This document shows positions 1-8,074 of a stretch of DNA of 64,000 nt, in pieces. The position numbers were made by a program, and so were the translations under genes. A model generated the notes under the pieces. It had not been told where the DNA came from and did no database searches. It saw nothing but the letters and a program-made list of their open reading frames with translations. The DNA comes from Nocardia cyriacigeorgica (GTDB taxonomy: Bacteria; Actinomycetota; Actinomycetes; Mycobacteriales; Mycobacteriaceae), in the NCBI RefSeq assembly GCF_029868385.1, contig NZ_JARWNX010000020.1, forward strand, positions 62,001 through 126,000, written 5' to 3'. Each line of letters opens with the position of its first letter. Position 1 is the stretch's first letter.

Positions 1-340
1 TATGGGTGCGGACACCCGCGGCCAGCGGCGGTGGCAACTCGTCGAGCCGGCGATGGGCGGTGATCAGCAGATGCAGCCGGGCGTACCGGTCGAGCACCAC
101 CTGCGGCCAATCGGACCGGGTGAGTACGGCCGCTGGCACCTGCCGCAGCATCGCCGCGACTCCGGGCGCCTGCGCGTCCACCATCCGCGCCGCCATCGTC
201 TCGAACGCGCCGAACGATCGATCCGACTGCGCCAGCCCGGTCCGCACCTGGTCGGCCAGCCAGATATCGAGTTCGGCCAGTCCCGCGCTCACCCGCACCC
301 GGCGTTGCTGCGCCGTGCCCGGATTCCGGCGCGCCGTCAC
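1..340 (-). CDS. SWIM zinc-finger family protein, C-terminal region (partial at window edge)
   Basis: The minus-strand reading frame runs off the left edge of the window. About 113 residues are visible. They carry the pattern VSAGLAELDIWLADQVRTGL followed by a stretch containing ARMVDAQAPG. As I remember the family, this follows the CxC...CxH zinc finger in actinobacterial SWIM zinc-finger proteins. The chosen start is GTG at 340; upstream in frame I see no SWIM finger and no better start. The fragment therefore either begins after the finger (a short or truncated family member) or the finger was lost. Function unknown; SWIM proteins of this type are often near MoxR/VWA genes, which would lie outside this window. 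Confidence 0.55.
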   Translation of the reverse strand, partial: MTARRNPGTAQQRRVRVSAGLAELDIWLADQVRTGLAQSDRSFGAFETMAARMVDAQAPGVAAMLRQVPAAVLTRSDWPQVVLDRYARLHLLITAHRRLDELPPPLAAGVRTH

Positions 341-789
341 CGACTCTGCCTCACGTATCCCATGATTCCCCCTGCTCGACGTGCCCCCTGCATGCGGTCC
401 CCGGATTTGTACCGCACCCCACCGACAAGTTCGCCCGATACCCGCCGCGACCTGGGAAATCCAGTGTGCCGTCGAATTATTCGGCACCGGAGCACCCCAC
501 GTATCTCTTGCATTGTGGTGTGACCTCTGGCATCCTGACCTGTTCGGCTCGCCCGAGCCACCCGCACAGGGTGCTACACCAACAAGCTGCCCGTCGGGGC
601 TGGCGAGGGGTGGACATCGGAGCGCAGCCCCGCGTTTCGATGGCCAATTCCATCCCCGCGGGCAGTTTCTCATCCGTTTTCTCATCTGTGCCTACGCCCG
701 GCTATCGGGTAGCGTTTCGGACAGCTTTCGTACAGTGCGACCGCGCGCGGGGTGGAGGTGCGCCGCGGTTCGGTGGTGCAGGGGGTGGT
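341..789. other. Divergent intergenic region
   Basis: This 449-base gap separates the minus-strand SWIM-family gene from the plus-strand ATPase. The ATPase frame stays open back to 466, but that stretch has no domain character and a poor amino acid pattern, so I read it as non-coding. A TAnnnT -10-like hexamer (TACAGT) lies at 731-736. Confidence 0.5.
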
Positions 790-3216
790 ATGCGCACGAA
801 TTCCGAAACAGAGGCGACGAGTCGGGACGCGCCCCGATTGGCCGAGCTGGTCGCGCGGCGGCTCGCATCCGATCCGGCGGTCACCCCCGATATCGCGCAC
901 ACCGTGCTCGCGGCGCTCGGCGATCTCGAATCGAGCGAACCCACAGCCGAATTCGGCGCCACCGGCATCTTCCTACGCGCGATCCGGGTGCGCGGGTTCC
1001 GCGGCATCGGCGCCGAGACCACTCTCGAACTCGCGCCGGGACCCGGGTTGACCCTGGTGGTCGGGCGCAACGGCAGTGGGAAATCCAGTTTCGCCGAGGC
1101 CGCGGAGCTGGCCCTCACCGGCGGCAACCGGCGCTGGGACGGGCGGTCCGCGGCCTGGCGCGAGGGGTGGCGCAACCTGCACGAACCCGAACCGGCGCGC
1201 ATCGAACTCGACCTACTCGCCGGCGGTGCGCGCCCCGAACTCACCGTCACCAAGGAATGGGCGCCCGGTGCGGCCCTCTCGGAGGCGGAATGGACCCAGC
1301 GTACGGTCGCCGGTCGCGCACCGTTTCCCGCTCGGCGCTGGTCGGTGCCGCTGGAGCTGTATCGCCCGTTCCTGTCCTACAGCGAGCTCGGCGCACTGGT
1401 CGACGGCAAACCGAGTGAGTTGTTCGATGCCCTGCACCAGTTGCTCGGCCTCGATGAACTCACCATCGCGCAGGAGACCATCCGCCTGCGGCGGCTCGAA
1501 CTCGAACGCGCCGCGCGCGATTCCCGTCAGGAACGCCTCGAACTGCTCGCGGAGCTGGCCACCGTCGCCGACGATCGCGCCGTCCGGATGGCCGAACTGC
1601 TGCGCCCGCCCGCACCGGATCTCGCCGCCGTCGAGGGTGAACTCTTCGGCTCCGACACCGGGGGCGAACCCGACGGCCTGCGCGCCATCGTCCGCCTACG
1701 GCTGCCCGCCGAATCCGAAGTGGCCGAGGTCGCGGCCCGGCTCGCCGAATGTGCCGCGGCGCTCGACCGCGACACCACCGCGGACGCGGAGGCCGATCTG
1801 CGCATTCTGGAACTGCTCACCCGCGCCCGCGACCACGCCGCGGCCGCTGGCCCCTGCCCCTGCCCGGTGTGCGGACAGGGCACCCTCGACGCGGACTGGT
1901 CCCGCGCCGCCGATGTCGCCATCTCGGCGTTGACCGAGCGGGTCGCCGCGCTGGCCGGTGCCCGTCAGGAACTCGACGGTGCGCTGCGCGCGGCCCGATC
2001 GCTGCCTGAGCAGCTCCCCACCGAACTGGCCTTCGACCCACGCAATCCACCCAGCGTGGATACCGCAGCGGTCCGCCGTGCCTGGGCGGAGTGGGCGGCG
2101 CTCACCGAGACGGAGTTCGCCGCCGACCTGCCCGGCCGGTTGCTGGCGGCCCATGCGCGCCTGGTCGACGAACTCGAACTCCTCCAGCAGGGCACCCGTA
2201 AGGAACTCGACCGGCTCGACGAGGTCTGGGCGCCGCTGACCCCGCGCATCGCCGCCTGGCTCGACAGCGCCCGCGCGGTGGCCGCGCACGCGGACGAGTT
2301 GCGGACCGTGCGCAGGGCCGAGGAGTGGCTGAAGGCTGCCACCGCGGGCTTGCGCGGCGAACGGATGGCGCCGTTGGAGACCACCGCGCGTTGGGTCTGG
2401 CACAGCCTGCGGCAGCAGAGCAATGTGGAACTGGGCGGAATCCGGTTGCAGGGCAATGTCAATACCGCGCGCCGGGTACTGCTCGATGTCACTGTCGACG
2501 AGGTGGACGGCGCGGCGCTCGGCGTGATGAGCCAGGGCGAGCTGCATGCGCTCGGGTTGTCACTGTTCCTGCCGCGGGCCACCGTGGAGGACAGTCCGTT
2601 CCGGTTCGTGATGATCGATGATCCGGTGCAGGCGATGGATCCGGCCAAGGTCGACGGGCTGGCCAGGGTGCTCGCGACGGTGGCGTGGACCCGTCAGGTG
2701 GTGGTGTTCACCCATGACGAGCGGCTGGCCGAGGCGGTGCGTCGGATGCAGATCGATGCCAGGGTGCTCGAAGTGCAGCGGCGGGAGCGATCGCGGGTGG
2801 AGGTGCGGGTGTCCGGTGATCCGGTCCTGCGCTATCTCGACGACGCCCGCGCGCTCATCCGCACCCCGCAGTTGCCGCCCGCGATCGCCGACGAACTGGT
2901 CGCCACCTGCTGCCGTTCGGCGCTGGAAGCCGCCAGTCTGGCCAGGGCGCGGCGCGAGCTGCTCGCCGGTGGCGTCGACCACCGCGAGGTGCAGCGTCTC
3001 ATCGACACCGCGCAATCCACCAGGGCGATGGTCGCGCTCGCGGTGCTCGGTCCGTCCGGTCGCATCGAGGACCTGGGTAAACACCTTGCCCGCGAAGGTA
3101 AATGGGCCGTCGGCGCGCTCCGTGACGCTACCGCGGGCGCCCATGTGCCGATCGGGCGCAGTATGCACGACCTCATCGCCGATACCGAGAAGCTCGTCGA
3201 CTGGTTGGCGCGATGA
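790..3216 (+). CDS. Rad50/SMC-like AAA ATPase with zinc-hook motif
   Basis: An 808-residue SMC-type ATPase. Walker A (GRNGSGKSS) is at about residues 92-100. A long helical, Glu/Arg-rich middle is interrupted near residues 356-361 by Cys356, Cys358 and Cys361 (CPCPVCG), which resembles a Rad50 zinc hook. Walker B (FVMIDDPVQAMD) is at about 606-617, followed by an H-loop-like FTHDE. A further helical domain of about 150 residues follows the ATPase core. The start at ATG 790 is chosen because a purine-rich GGGGG precedes it and the first residues lead into the domain. The stop overlaps the next start (ATGA), so the two are probably translated together. Such ATPases act in DNA repair (SbcC, RecF/RecN) or in phage defence (RloC-type). 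I cannot tell which. No nuclease partner of the SbcD type is visible. Confidence 0.8.
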   Translation: MRTNSETEATSRDAPRLAELVARRLASDPAVTPDIAHTVLAALGDLESSEPTAEFGATGIFLRAIRVRGFRGIGAETTLELAPGPGLTLVVGRNGSGKSSFAEAAELALTGGNRRWDGRSAAWREGWRNLHEPEPARIELDLLAGGARPELTVTKEWAPGAALSEAEWTQRTVAGRAPFPARRWSVPLELYRPFLSYSELGALVDGKPSELFDALHQLLGLDELTIAQETIRLRRLELERAARDSRQERLELLAELATVADDRAVRMAELLRPPAPDLAAVEGELFGSDTGGEPDGLRAIVRLRLPAESEVAEVAARLAECAAALDRDTTADAEADLRILELLTRARDHAAAAGPCPCPVCGQGTLDADWSRAADVAISALTERVAALAGARQELDGALRAARSLPEQLPTELAFDPRNPPSVDTAAVRRAWAEWAALTETEFAADLPGRLLAAHARLVDELELLQQGTRKELDRLDEVWAPLTPRIAAWLDSARAVAAHADELRTVRRAEEWLKAATAGLRGERMAPLETTARWVWHSLRQQSNVELGGIRLQGNVNTARRVLLDVTVDEVDGAALGVMSQGELHALGLSLFLPRATVEDSPFRFVMIDDPVQAMDPAKVDGLARVLATVAWTRQVVVFTHDERLAEAVRRMQIDARVLEVQRRERSRVEVRVSGDPVLRYLDDARALIRTPQLPPAIADELVATCCRSALEAASLARARRELLAGGVDHREVQRLIDTAQSTRAMVALAVLGPSGRIEDLGKHLAREGKWAVGALRDATAGAHVPIGRSMHDLIADTEKLVDWLAR

Positions 3217-3704
3217 GTGAGGACGCCGGTCCGGCCCGGCGTCGTCGCCGGGGGACCCGCGGTCGGGGTGGGCGTACGCGCCCGAGACCGCAGCGCGGTG
3301 CAGCGAACCCGCCGCGTCGCGATGCACGGTCTGGCGAGGCCCGGCCGACCGTCGCGGAACGGTTGGCTGCGGTGGACGATCTGCTCGACGGCACGGTCAC
3401 CGATGCGGGCGGCCTGTGGTCGCGGGCCACGGCGTGGATTCTGCGGATCGCGCTGGAACAGGTGGTCGACGAATTGTGGGCGCGGGTGGCGCCGGAGCTG
3501 GCGCGCTGCCCGATGCGCGCCCAGCTGCTGGCCTTGCGCACCTTCGCGGGACCGCTGACCGCGGCGCGGATCGCGACGCTGTGGTCGGCGCTGTCGTATG
3601 CCACCCATCATCACGACTACGAGTTGGCGCCCGGCGCCACCGAACTGCGTCGCTGGCGTGAGGAGACCGCCCGGATCGCCGCCGAACTCGCCGCGGTGCG
3701 ATGA
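3213..3704 (+). CDS. Small helical protein co-encoded with the zinc-hook ATPase (unknown function)
   Basis: 163 residues. The first 45 or so are Arg/Gly/Pro-rich and probably disordered, with a likely nucleic-acid-binding charge. Residues 46-163 look entirely alpha-helical, with a Trp-rich core and a THHHDYEL motif around residue 132. I do not recognise a named family. The start overlaps the ATPase stop by four bases (ATGA), the strongest sign that the product works with the ATPase. The helical His-containing C-terminus could be a HEPN-like fold, but the canonical Rx4-6H signature is not clearly present, so that is only a guess. Confidence 0.7.
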   Translation: MSEDAGPARRRRRGTRGRGGRTRPRPQRGAANPPRRDARSGEARPTVAERLAAVDDLLDGTVTDAGGLWSRATAWILRIALEQVVDELWARVAPELARCPMRAQLLALRTFAGPLTAARIATLWSALSYATHHHDYELAPGATELRRWREETARIAAELAAVR

Positions 3705-3735
3705 GCCGGTGCCCGGCGTGCGGTGGGGACGCGCG

Positions 3736-4137
3736 ATGATCGGAACCATGGAGCAGACGCAGCCGTGCCCGTGTCGACGCGGCGAACCGTTCGGCAGTTG
3801 CTGTGGGCCGATACTGGCCGGTGAACGCGACGCACCGACCGCCGAGGCATTGATGCGCTCGCGCTATACCGCGTTCGCGATCGGCGACGTCGATCATCTG
3901 CGCCGCTCCTGGCATCCGCGCACCCGCCCGAAACGCCTCGAACTCGACCCCGACCAGCGCTGGCTGTTCCTCGAGATCCAACGCACCGAACGCGGCGGTC
4001 CGTTCGATGACACCGGCACGGTCGAGTTCACCGCGCATTACCGCGACGGTGCCGGACGCGGAGCACTGCACGAGGTCAGCCGCTTCACCCGGGACAGCGG
4101 TGGGTGGGTGTATGTCGACGGAGTCGTCACCGACTGA
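3736..4137 (+). CDS. YchJ family protein with SEC-C-type cysteine motif
   Basis: About 133 residues. The N-terminus has the metal-binding pattern CPCRRG...FGSCCGP, then the YchJ core (LMRSRYTAFAIGDVDHLRRSWHP) and a C-terminal beta-rich NTF2-like half ending in WVYVDGVV. This matches small stand-alone YchJ proteins, whose role is not established. Start: ATG 3736 with GGTGGGGAC just upstream; ATG 3748, four codons later and also in frame, is an alternative that begins MEQTQPCPC. It lies about 30 bases after the preceding gene and may be co-transcribed. Confidence 0.8.
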   Translation: MIGTMEQTQPCPCRRGEPFGSCCGPILAGERDAPTAEALMRSRYTAFAIGDVDHLRRSWHPRTRPKRLELDPDQRWLFLEIQRTERGGPFDDTGTVEFTAHYRDGAGRGALHEVSRFTRDSGGWVYVDGVVTD

Positions 4138-4215
4138 CCGGCCATGGCTCGCGTGCGTAGCGGAGCGTCATACGTAGGGTCTCCGGTCAGGCGTCGTCGG
4201 CTGCCATCTGCCCGG

Positions 4216-4221
4216 TAGGGT
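4216..4221 (+). promoter_or_regulatory. -10 element for a leaderless SelT/Rdx-type gene
   Basis: TAGGGT sits six bases before ATG 4228, so transcription would begin at the start codon. There is no ribosome binding site. Confidence 0.45.
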
Positions 4222-4227
4222 TCGCTC

Positions 4228-4503
4228 ATGCCACGTGTCGCGATCGAGTACTGCACCCAGTGCCGCTGGCTGCTGCGGGCGAGCTGGATGGCGCAGGAAT
4301 TGTTGAGCACCTTCGCCACCGAACTGGGTGAGGTGGCGTTGGTTCCCGGCACCGGCGGGGTCTTCCGGATCACCGTCGACGATGAGCAGATCTGGGAACG
4401 CAAGGCCGACGGGGGATTTCCCGATATCGCCGTGCTCAAGCAGCGGGTCCGCGATCGTGTCGCCCCCGACCGCGACCTCGGCCACACCGATCGCCGCGAC
4501 TGA
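4228..4503 (+). CDS. SelT/SelW/SelH (Rdx) family thioredoxin-like protein
   Basis: 91 residues starting MPRVAIEYCTQCRWLLRA. The CxxC pair at residues 9-12 is the Cys version of the selenoprotein W/T redox motif. The following MAQELLSTF, LVPGTGGVFRI and GGFPDIAVLKQRVRD segments fit the small Rdx fold. It probably acts as a cytosolic thiol redox protein; partners are unknown. The start at ATG 4228 has no Shine-Dalgarno sequence but a -10-like TAGGGT six bases upstream, suggesting a leaderless mRNA. Confidence 0.85.
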   Translation: MPRVAIEYCTQCRWLLRASWMAQELLSTFATELGEVALVPGTGGVFRITVDDEQIWERKADGGFPDIAVLKQRVRDRVAPDRDLGHTDRRD

Positions 4504-4535
4504 CCCGTCGCCCGCGGCGACCGGACTGTGCGGTG

Positions 4536-4754
4536 TCAGCCGCAGCAGCCGCCACCGCAACAACCACCCGATGGGCGGGGCGCGGCGACGGGCGCCGGCG
4601 CCGCGGCCCGGCCGACCGTTCCGAAGGTGGTGAGCAGTTTGACGGTGTCGTCGTGCCCGCTCGGGCAGGTGGCGGGCGCCGACGACTCGGCCATCGGACG
4701 ATTCACCTCGAAGGTGTCACCGCAGCTGCGACACCGAAAGTTGTAACTCGGCAT
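4536..4754 (-). CDS. FmdB family zinc ribbon protein
   Basis: 72 residues beginning MPSYNFRCRSCGDTFEVNRP, with the first CxxC (CRSC), a second half-site around CPSGHDD, and a Gly/Cys-rich tail ending SGGCCGGGCCG. This is the small FmdB/putative regulatory zinc ribbon seen across actinobacteria. The tail is unusually Cys-rich (four Cys in ten residues) and could bind an extra metal. It converges on the SelT-like gene, only 32 bases away. A TACACT hexamer lies six bases upstream of the ATG (4761-4766 on the forward strand), again consistent with a leaderless transcript. Confidence 0.8.
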   Translation of the reverse strand: MPSYNFRCRSCGDTFEVNRPMAESSAPATCPSGHDDTVKLLTTFGTVGRAAAPAPVAAPRPSGGCCGGGCCG

Positions 4755-4760
4755 CTGCCG

Positions 4761-4766
4761 AGTGTA
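4761..4766 (-). promoter_or_regulatory. -10 element for the FmdB-type gene
   Basis: Read on the minus strand the hexamer is TACACT, six bases before ATG 4754. The mRNA is predicted to be leaderless. Confidence 0.4.
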
Positions 4767-4865
4767 GCGGCGCGGCGCTTGGAATCAGCCTGCGCCGAAA
4801 CCTCCGCCGGGGCGGCGCCGCTCCATACGCTGTGCCCAGCGATCAGCGAGGGTGAGGTGACGGCG

Positions 4866-6014
4866 ATGGCGGACGGCAGCGCCGGATCGGTCCTGCGGGC
4901 AGTGCTGGAACTGGGGCCCGCACCGCGCAGCGTCATCGCACGGCATGCCGCGCTGTCTCCGGCCACACTGACCTGGCAGGCCAGAGCGCTGGTCGAGGCC
5001 GGTCTGCTGGTGGAGTTGCCGGAGACGACCGGTGCCGGCATCGGCCGTCCGTTCAGTCCGCTGGAGCTGGATATCGCGGGCAATGTGGCGGTGGCGGTGC
5101 ATATCGCGGCGGGGCAGACCACGGTGGCCGTGGTGGATCTCGGCGGCGGTCTGCGTTCGACCATCAAACTGCCGCATACGTCCACCGCGCCGGAGGTGGT
5201 GCTGGCCGCCGCGGCCGCCGAAGTGCGGCGGGTGCGTGAGGAGCTGAGCGGTGTGCGCATCCTCGGGCTCGGTGTGTCCACCGGCGGCTGGGTGGACACC
5301 GTCGCGGGCAAGGTCGTGCACCATTCGTTTCTGGGCTGGCGTGATGTGGCGGTGCGGGACTACCTCACCGCGCACACCGGTCTGCGCGCCGAACTCGACA
5401 ATCACACCAGGGCGTTGGCGCATGCCGAGCAATTGTTCGGCCGGACCAGGGGCGCGGCGAGTTCGATCGTATTGTTCGTCGGCAATGTGATCGACGCGGC
5501 GTTCTCCGTACACGGTCAGGTGCATTACGGTCCCCGGTCGGCGGCCGGGTCGATCGCCCGGCTGCTCGGCACGGACAACGCACTGGCGCACGGAGTTCCG
5601 CGGCGACCACTGGACGAACTGGCCGATCACGCCCTGGTGTCGGCCGCACTCGCCCGCTCGGCGATCGGCGCACCGGAATTTCCCGCGCTGCTGACGGCGG
5701 CGGGCGCGCGTGGCACACTCGCGCACGCGCTGTTCCTCGACCGGGCCTTCGCCCTCGGCGGGGTGGTCGCCGCCCTCGTCGATCTGCTCGACCCCGATGC
5801 CGTGGTGATCGCCGATCGCGGCTTCGGTCTGCCCGGTATCGCCGACGCGTACCTGGCGGCGGTCGGCGAACAGTCGGTGGTGTGCGCGAATCCCGAGCAG
5901 GTGGTGTTCGGGTCCTCGTTCCAGGGACGGATTCTGGAGATGAGCGCGGCGGCGGTCGTCCTGCACGGTGTATTCGACGCGCCACTCACCGCGCTCGCAT
6001 CGCGCGTCGTTTGA
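4866..6014 (+). CDS. ROK family transcriptional regulator/sugar kinase-like protein
   Basis: 382 residues. The N-terminal 65 or so form a winged helix (GPAPRSVIARHAALSPATLTW...LVEAGLLVEL). An actin-like ROK domain follows, with VDLGGGL at the phosphate-1 strand and a LGVSTGGWVD loop. The usual ROK zinc motif (GHxx...CxCGxxGC) and the ExGH sugar-binding motif are not visible, so it is probably a regulator rather than an active kinase. The start at ATG 4866 lies after GAGGGTGAGG; GTG 4857 is also possible. It ends 64 bases before the sulfur-operon leader, but there is no evidence that it regulates that operon. Confidence 0.75.
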   Translation: MADGSAGSVLRAVLELGPAPRSVIARHAALSPATLTWQARALVEAGLLVELPETTGAGIGRPFSPLELDIAGNVAVAVHIAAGQTTVAVVDLGGGLRSTIKLPHTSTAPEVVLAAAAAEVRRVREELSGVRILGLGVSTGGWVDTVAGKVVHHSFLGWRDVAVRDYLTAHTGLRAELDNHTRALAHAEQLFGRTRGAASSIVLFVGNVIDAAFSVHGQVHYGPRSAAGSIARLLGTDNALAHGVPRRPLDELADHALVSAALARSAIGAPEFPALLTAAGARGTLAHALFLDRAFALGGVVAALVDLLDPDAVVIADRGFGLPGIADAYLAAVGEQSVVCANPEQVVFGSSFQGRILEMSAAAVVLHGVFDAPLTALASRVV

Positions 6015-6042
6015 TTCCGACTAATTTTAAGACGAACGAAAA

Positions 6043-6072
6043 TTGACGGCGGACACCGCTATTCGTCAGAGT
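6043..6072 (+). promoter_or_regulatory. Promoter of the sulfur operon, reading directly into the Cys leader ORF
   Basis: TTGACG (6043-6048), an 18-base spacer and CAGAGT (6067-6072), then six bases to ATG 6079. Transcription would start at or next to that ATG. The region upstream is AT-rich (ctaattttaagacgaacg), unlike the surrounding DNA. Confidence 0.55.
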
Positions 6073-6078
6073 TCTCCT

Positions 6079-6144
6079 ATGAAGATTTCGACCGCCGGGT
6101 TCGCCGGATTCGTCGCTCTCATCAGGTGTTGCCCGGTCGATTGA
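6079..6144 (+). CDS. Putative leaderless cysteine-responsive leader peptide
   Basis: A 21-codon ORF (ATG 6079, TGA 6142-6144) with tandem Cys codons TGT TGC at codons 17-18, four codons from its end. It starts six bases after a -10-like hexamer and lacks a Shine-Dalgarno sequence. It stops 41 bases before the TTG start of the substrate-binding lipoprotein of a sulfur-acquisition operon. Mycobacteria have published leaderless polycysteine ORFs that sense Cys supply and attenuate downstream sulfur genes; position and content match that arrangement. That it is translated and regulates is inference. Confidence 0.5.
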   Translation: MKISTAGFAGFVALIRCCPVD

Positions 6145-6185
6145 TCCCGGAAACCCCTATCGAGAATCGAACTCAGGAAGTCACC

Positions 6186-7226
6186 TTGCGATTCACAATT
6201 CGACGAATTGCGCTGGCCGCCGTCGCGGCCGGTCTGCTCGCCTCATGCGCGACCGACGACGGCGGCGATATCGCGCTGACCGCCGCGCTGCCGGACTCGG
6301 TTCCGGCCGGAACCGAAGTGAAGGTGTCGGTGCGCACCACCCGCGTCGCGCTGGAAGCCTCCGGCGAACTGGGCAAACTGCCGTTCACCGTCACCGATTG
6401 GCCCGCGGTCTCGGCGGGCCCCGATGTCATCCAGGCCTTCCGCGGTGGTGCGGTCGATATCGCCTCCAATGCGGGCATCCCGCCCATCCACGCGCACGCC
6501 ACCGGCCTCGACGCCAAGATCATCGGCGTCAAGGTGCGCGATCTGCCGAACTATCAGCTGGCCACCGCGCCCGGTTCGAATATTCGTCAGATCGCCGACC
6601 TGCGCGGGAAGCGGATCGCGTTCTCTCCCGGTCAGGCGCAGGGCGTGGTCGTGCTGCGCACCCTGAAATCGGCGGGTATCGGCCTGGACGAGGTCGAGCT
6701 GGTGGAACTGAACAGCCCGCAGTTCCTCACCGCCCTACAGGGCGGTCAGATCGATGTGGCGCCACTGGGTGAGCCGTCGCTGACGAAGTACCTCGCGCAA
6801 TACGCCAGCCAGGGCGCCACCGGTGTCGAGACCAAGGAGGTCGATGCGCTCTCGGTCATCTGGGCGCCGACCGCGGTATTGCAGGATTCGGCGAAACTCG
6901 CCGCGGCGAAGGAGTTCGTCAAATTCTGGGCCCGCGGTGAAGTATGGGCCTGGGAACATCCGGAAGAATGGATCCAAGCGTATTACGTGAAAGATCAAGA
7001 AGTCTCCGCCGATGATGGGCGCAGAATTCTCGAAACCACGCCGAAACCGTATTTTCCGGAAAATTGGGACGAGGCCATCGCCTGGGAGCAGGAAACGATC
7101 GACCTGGTTACCGAATCCGGCTATTTCGGTGAATCCTTCGATGCGGAGGAACTCTTCGACCGCCGGTTCGAATGCATCGCCGCCGACGCCGTCGCGCCGC
7201 AGTACCGGACCGAGGACGCGTCATGA
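6186..7226 (+). CDS. ssuA: ABC transporter substrate-binding lipoprotein, sulfonate/organosulfur (SsuA-like)
   Basis: 346 residues. The start chosen is TTG 6186, preceded by AGGAAG, because it gives a clean lipoprotein signal: RRIALAAVAAGLLASC, with cleavage before the Cys. The mature part is an NMT1/SsuA-like periplasmic fold (KVSVRTTRVALEASGEL, FRGGAVDIASNAG, LRGKRIAFSPGQAQG, LQGGQIDVAPLGEP). It binds the organic sulfur substrate outside the membrane for the permease and ATPase encoded next. The stop overlaps the permease start (ATGA). The exact substrate (alkanesulfonate, sulfone or other) cannot be read from the sequence. Upstream lies a Cys-codon leader that may tie expression to Cys supply. 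Confidence 0.85.
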   Translation: MRFTIRRIALAAVAAGLLASCATDDGGDIALTAALPDSVPAGTEVKVSVRTTRVALEASGELGKLPFTVTDWPAVSAGPDVIQAFRGGAVDIASNAGIPPIHAHATGLDAKIIGVKVRDLPNYQLATAPGSNIRQIADLRGKRIAFSPGQAQGVVVLRTLKSAGIGLDEVELVELNSPQFLTALQGGQIDVAPLGEPSLTKYLAQYASQGATGVETKEVDALSVIWAPTAVLQDSAKLAAAKEFVKFWARGEVWAWEHPEEWIQAYYVKDQEVSADDGRRILETTPKPYFPENWDEAIAWEQETIDLVTESGYFGESFDAEELFDRRFECIAADAVAPQYRTEDAS

Positions 7227-8074
7227 CCATCGCGCTGCCCCGCTCGGTGGCCACATCCGCTGTGCCCGTCCGCGCCGGATTCGTCGACCGCCGCCCGCTG
7301 CGCCGGTTGGGTACGGGCAAATCGGTGCCGTTCGCACGTCTGTCCGGTGTCGTTGCGGTGCTCGCGATCTGGGCGGGTGGTGTGTATTTCGGAGTGTTCG
7401 ACGAACGCAAGCTGTCGGCCCCGTGGACGGTCGTCGAGACCGGCTGGGACCTGCTGATCAACGGTTCGCTGCTGGCCAATATCGGCGCCTCGCTCGAGCG
7501 TGCCGCCATCGGGCTGGTCATCGGTGTCCTGATCGGCACCGGGCTCGCCCTGGTCGCTGGCCTGTCCCGAGTCGGTGAATCCCTGGTGGACGGGCCGATC
7601 CAGCTCAAACGGTCCATCCCGACGCTCGGGCTGGTCCCGCTGTTGATCCTGTGGCTCGGGATCGGCGAGACGTTCAAGATCGTGCTGATCACCCTCGGTG
7701 TCATCGTGCACATGTACATCCAGACCCATGCCGCGCTGACCACGATCGATAAGCGATTGGTGGAACTGTCGGAGGTGCAGGGTGTTTCGCGGTCGACGTT
7801 CATCCGGCAGGTCGTGATCCCCGGCTCACTGCCCGGGTTCTTCCTCGGCCTGCGGTTGTCGGTGACCGGCGCCTGGCTGATCTTGATCGTGGTCGAGTCG
7901 GTCAATGCGATCGACGGCCTCGGCAAGATGATGACCAACGCGCAGAACTACGGGCAGGCCGATGTGATCCTGGTCGGCCTCGCCGTCTACGGTGCATTCG
8001 GCCTCGCCTCCGACGCCGGTATCCGGTTGCTCGAGCGAAGGGTGCTGTCATGGCGTCGAACGATCGCGAACTAG
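7223..8074 (+). CDS. ssuC: ABC transporter permease, sulfonate type (SsuC-like)
   Basis: 283 residues with about six membrane helices. The EAA-type cytoplasmic loop appears as ELSEVQGVSRSTFIRQVVIPGSLPGFFLGL at roughly residues 190-215. A first helix at about residues 38-55 follows a basic, Pro-containing N-terminal tail. It forms the membrane channel for the SsuA-like lipoprotein encoded before it. ATG 7223 overlaps the previous stop by four bases. Its 3' end overlaps the ATPase gene by 25 bases. Confidence 0.88.
   Translation: MTIALPRSVATSAVPVRAGFVDRRPLRRLGTGKSVPFARLSGVVAVLAIWAGGVYFGVFDERKLSAPWTVVETGWDLLINGSLLANIGASLERAAIGLVIGVLIGTGLALVAGLSRVGESLVDGPIQLKRSIPTLGLVPLLILWLGIGETFKIVLITLGVIVHMYIQTHAALTTIDKRLVELSEVQGVSRSTFIRQVVIPGSLPGFFLGLRLSVTGAWLILIVVESVNAIDGLGKMMTNAQNYGQADVILVGLAVYGAFGLASDAGIRLLERRVLSWRRTIAN

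Noticed and set aside
466..789. Longer N-terminus of the zinc-hook ATPase
   Set aside because: The 108 extra codons have no domain character, and ATG 790 has a binding site in front of the conserved part.
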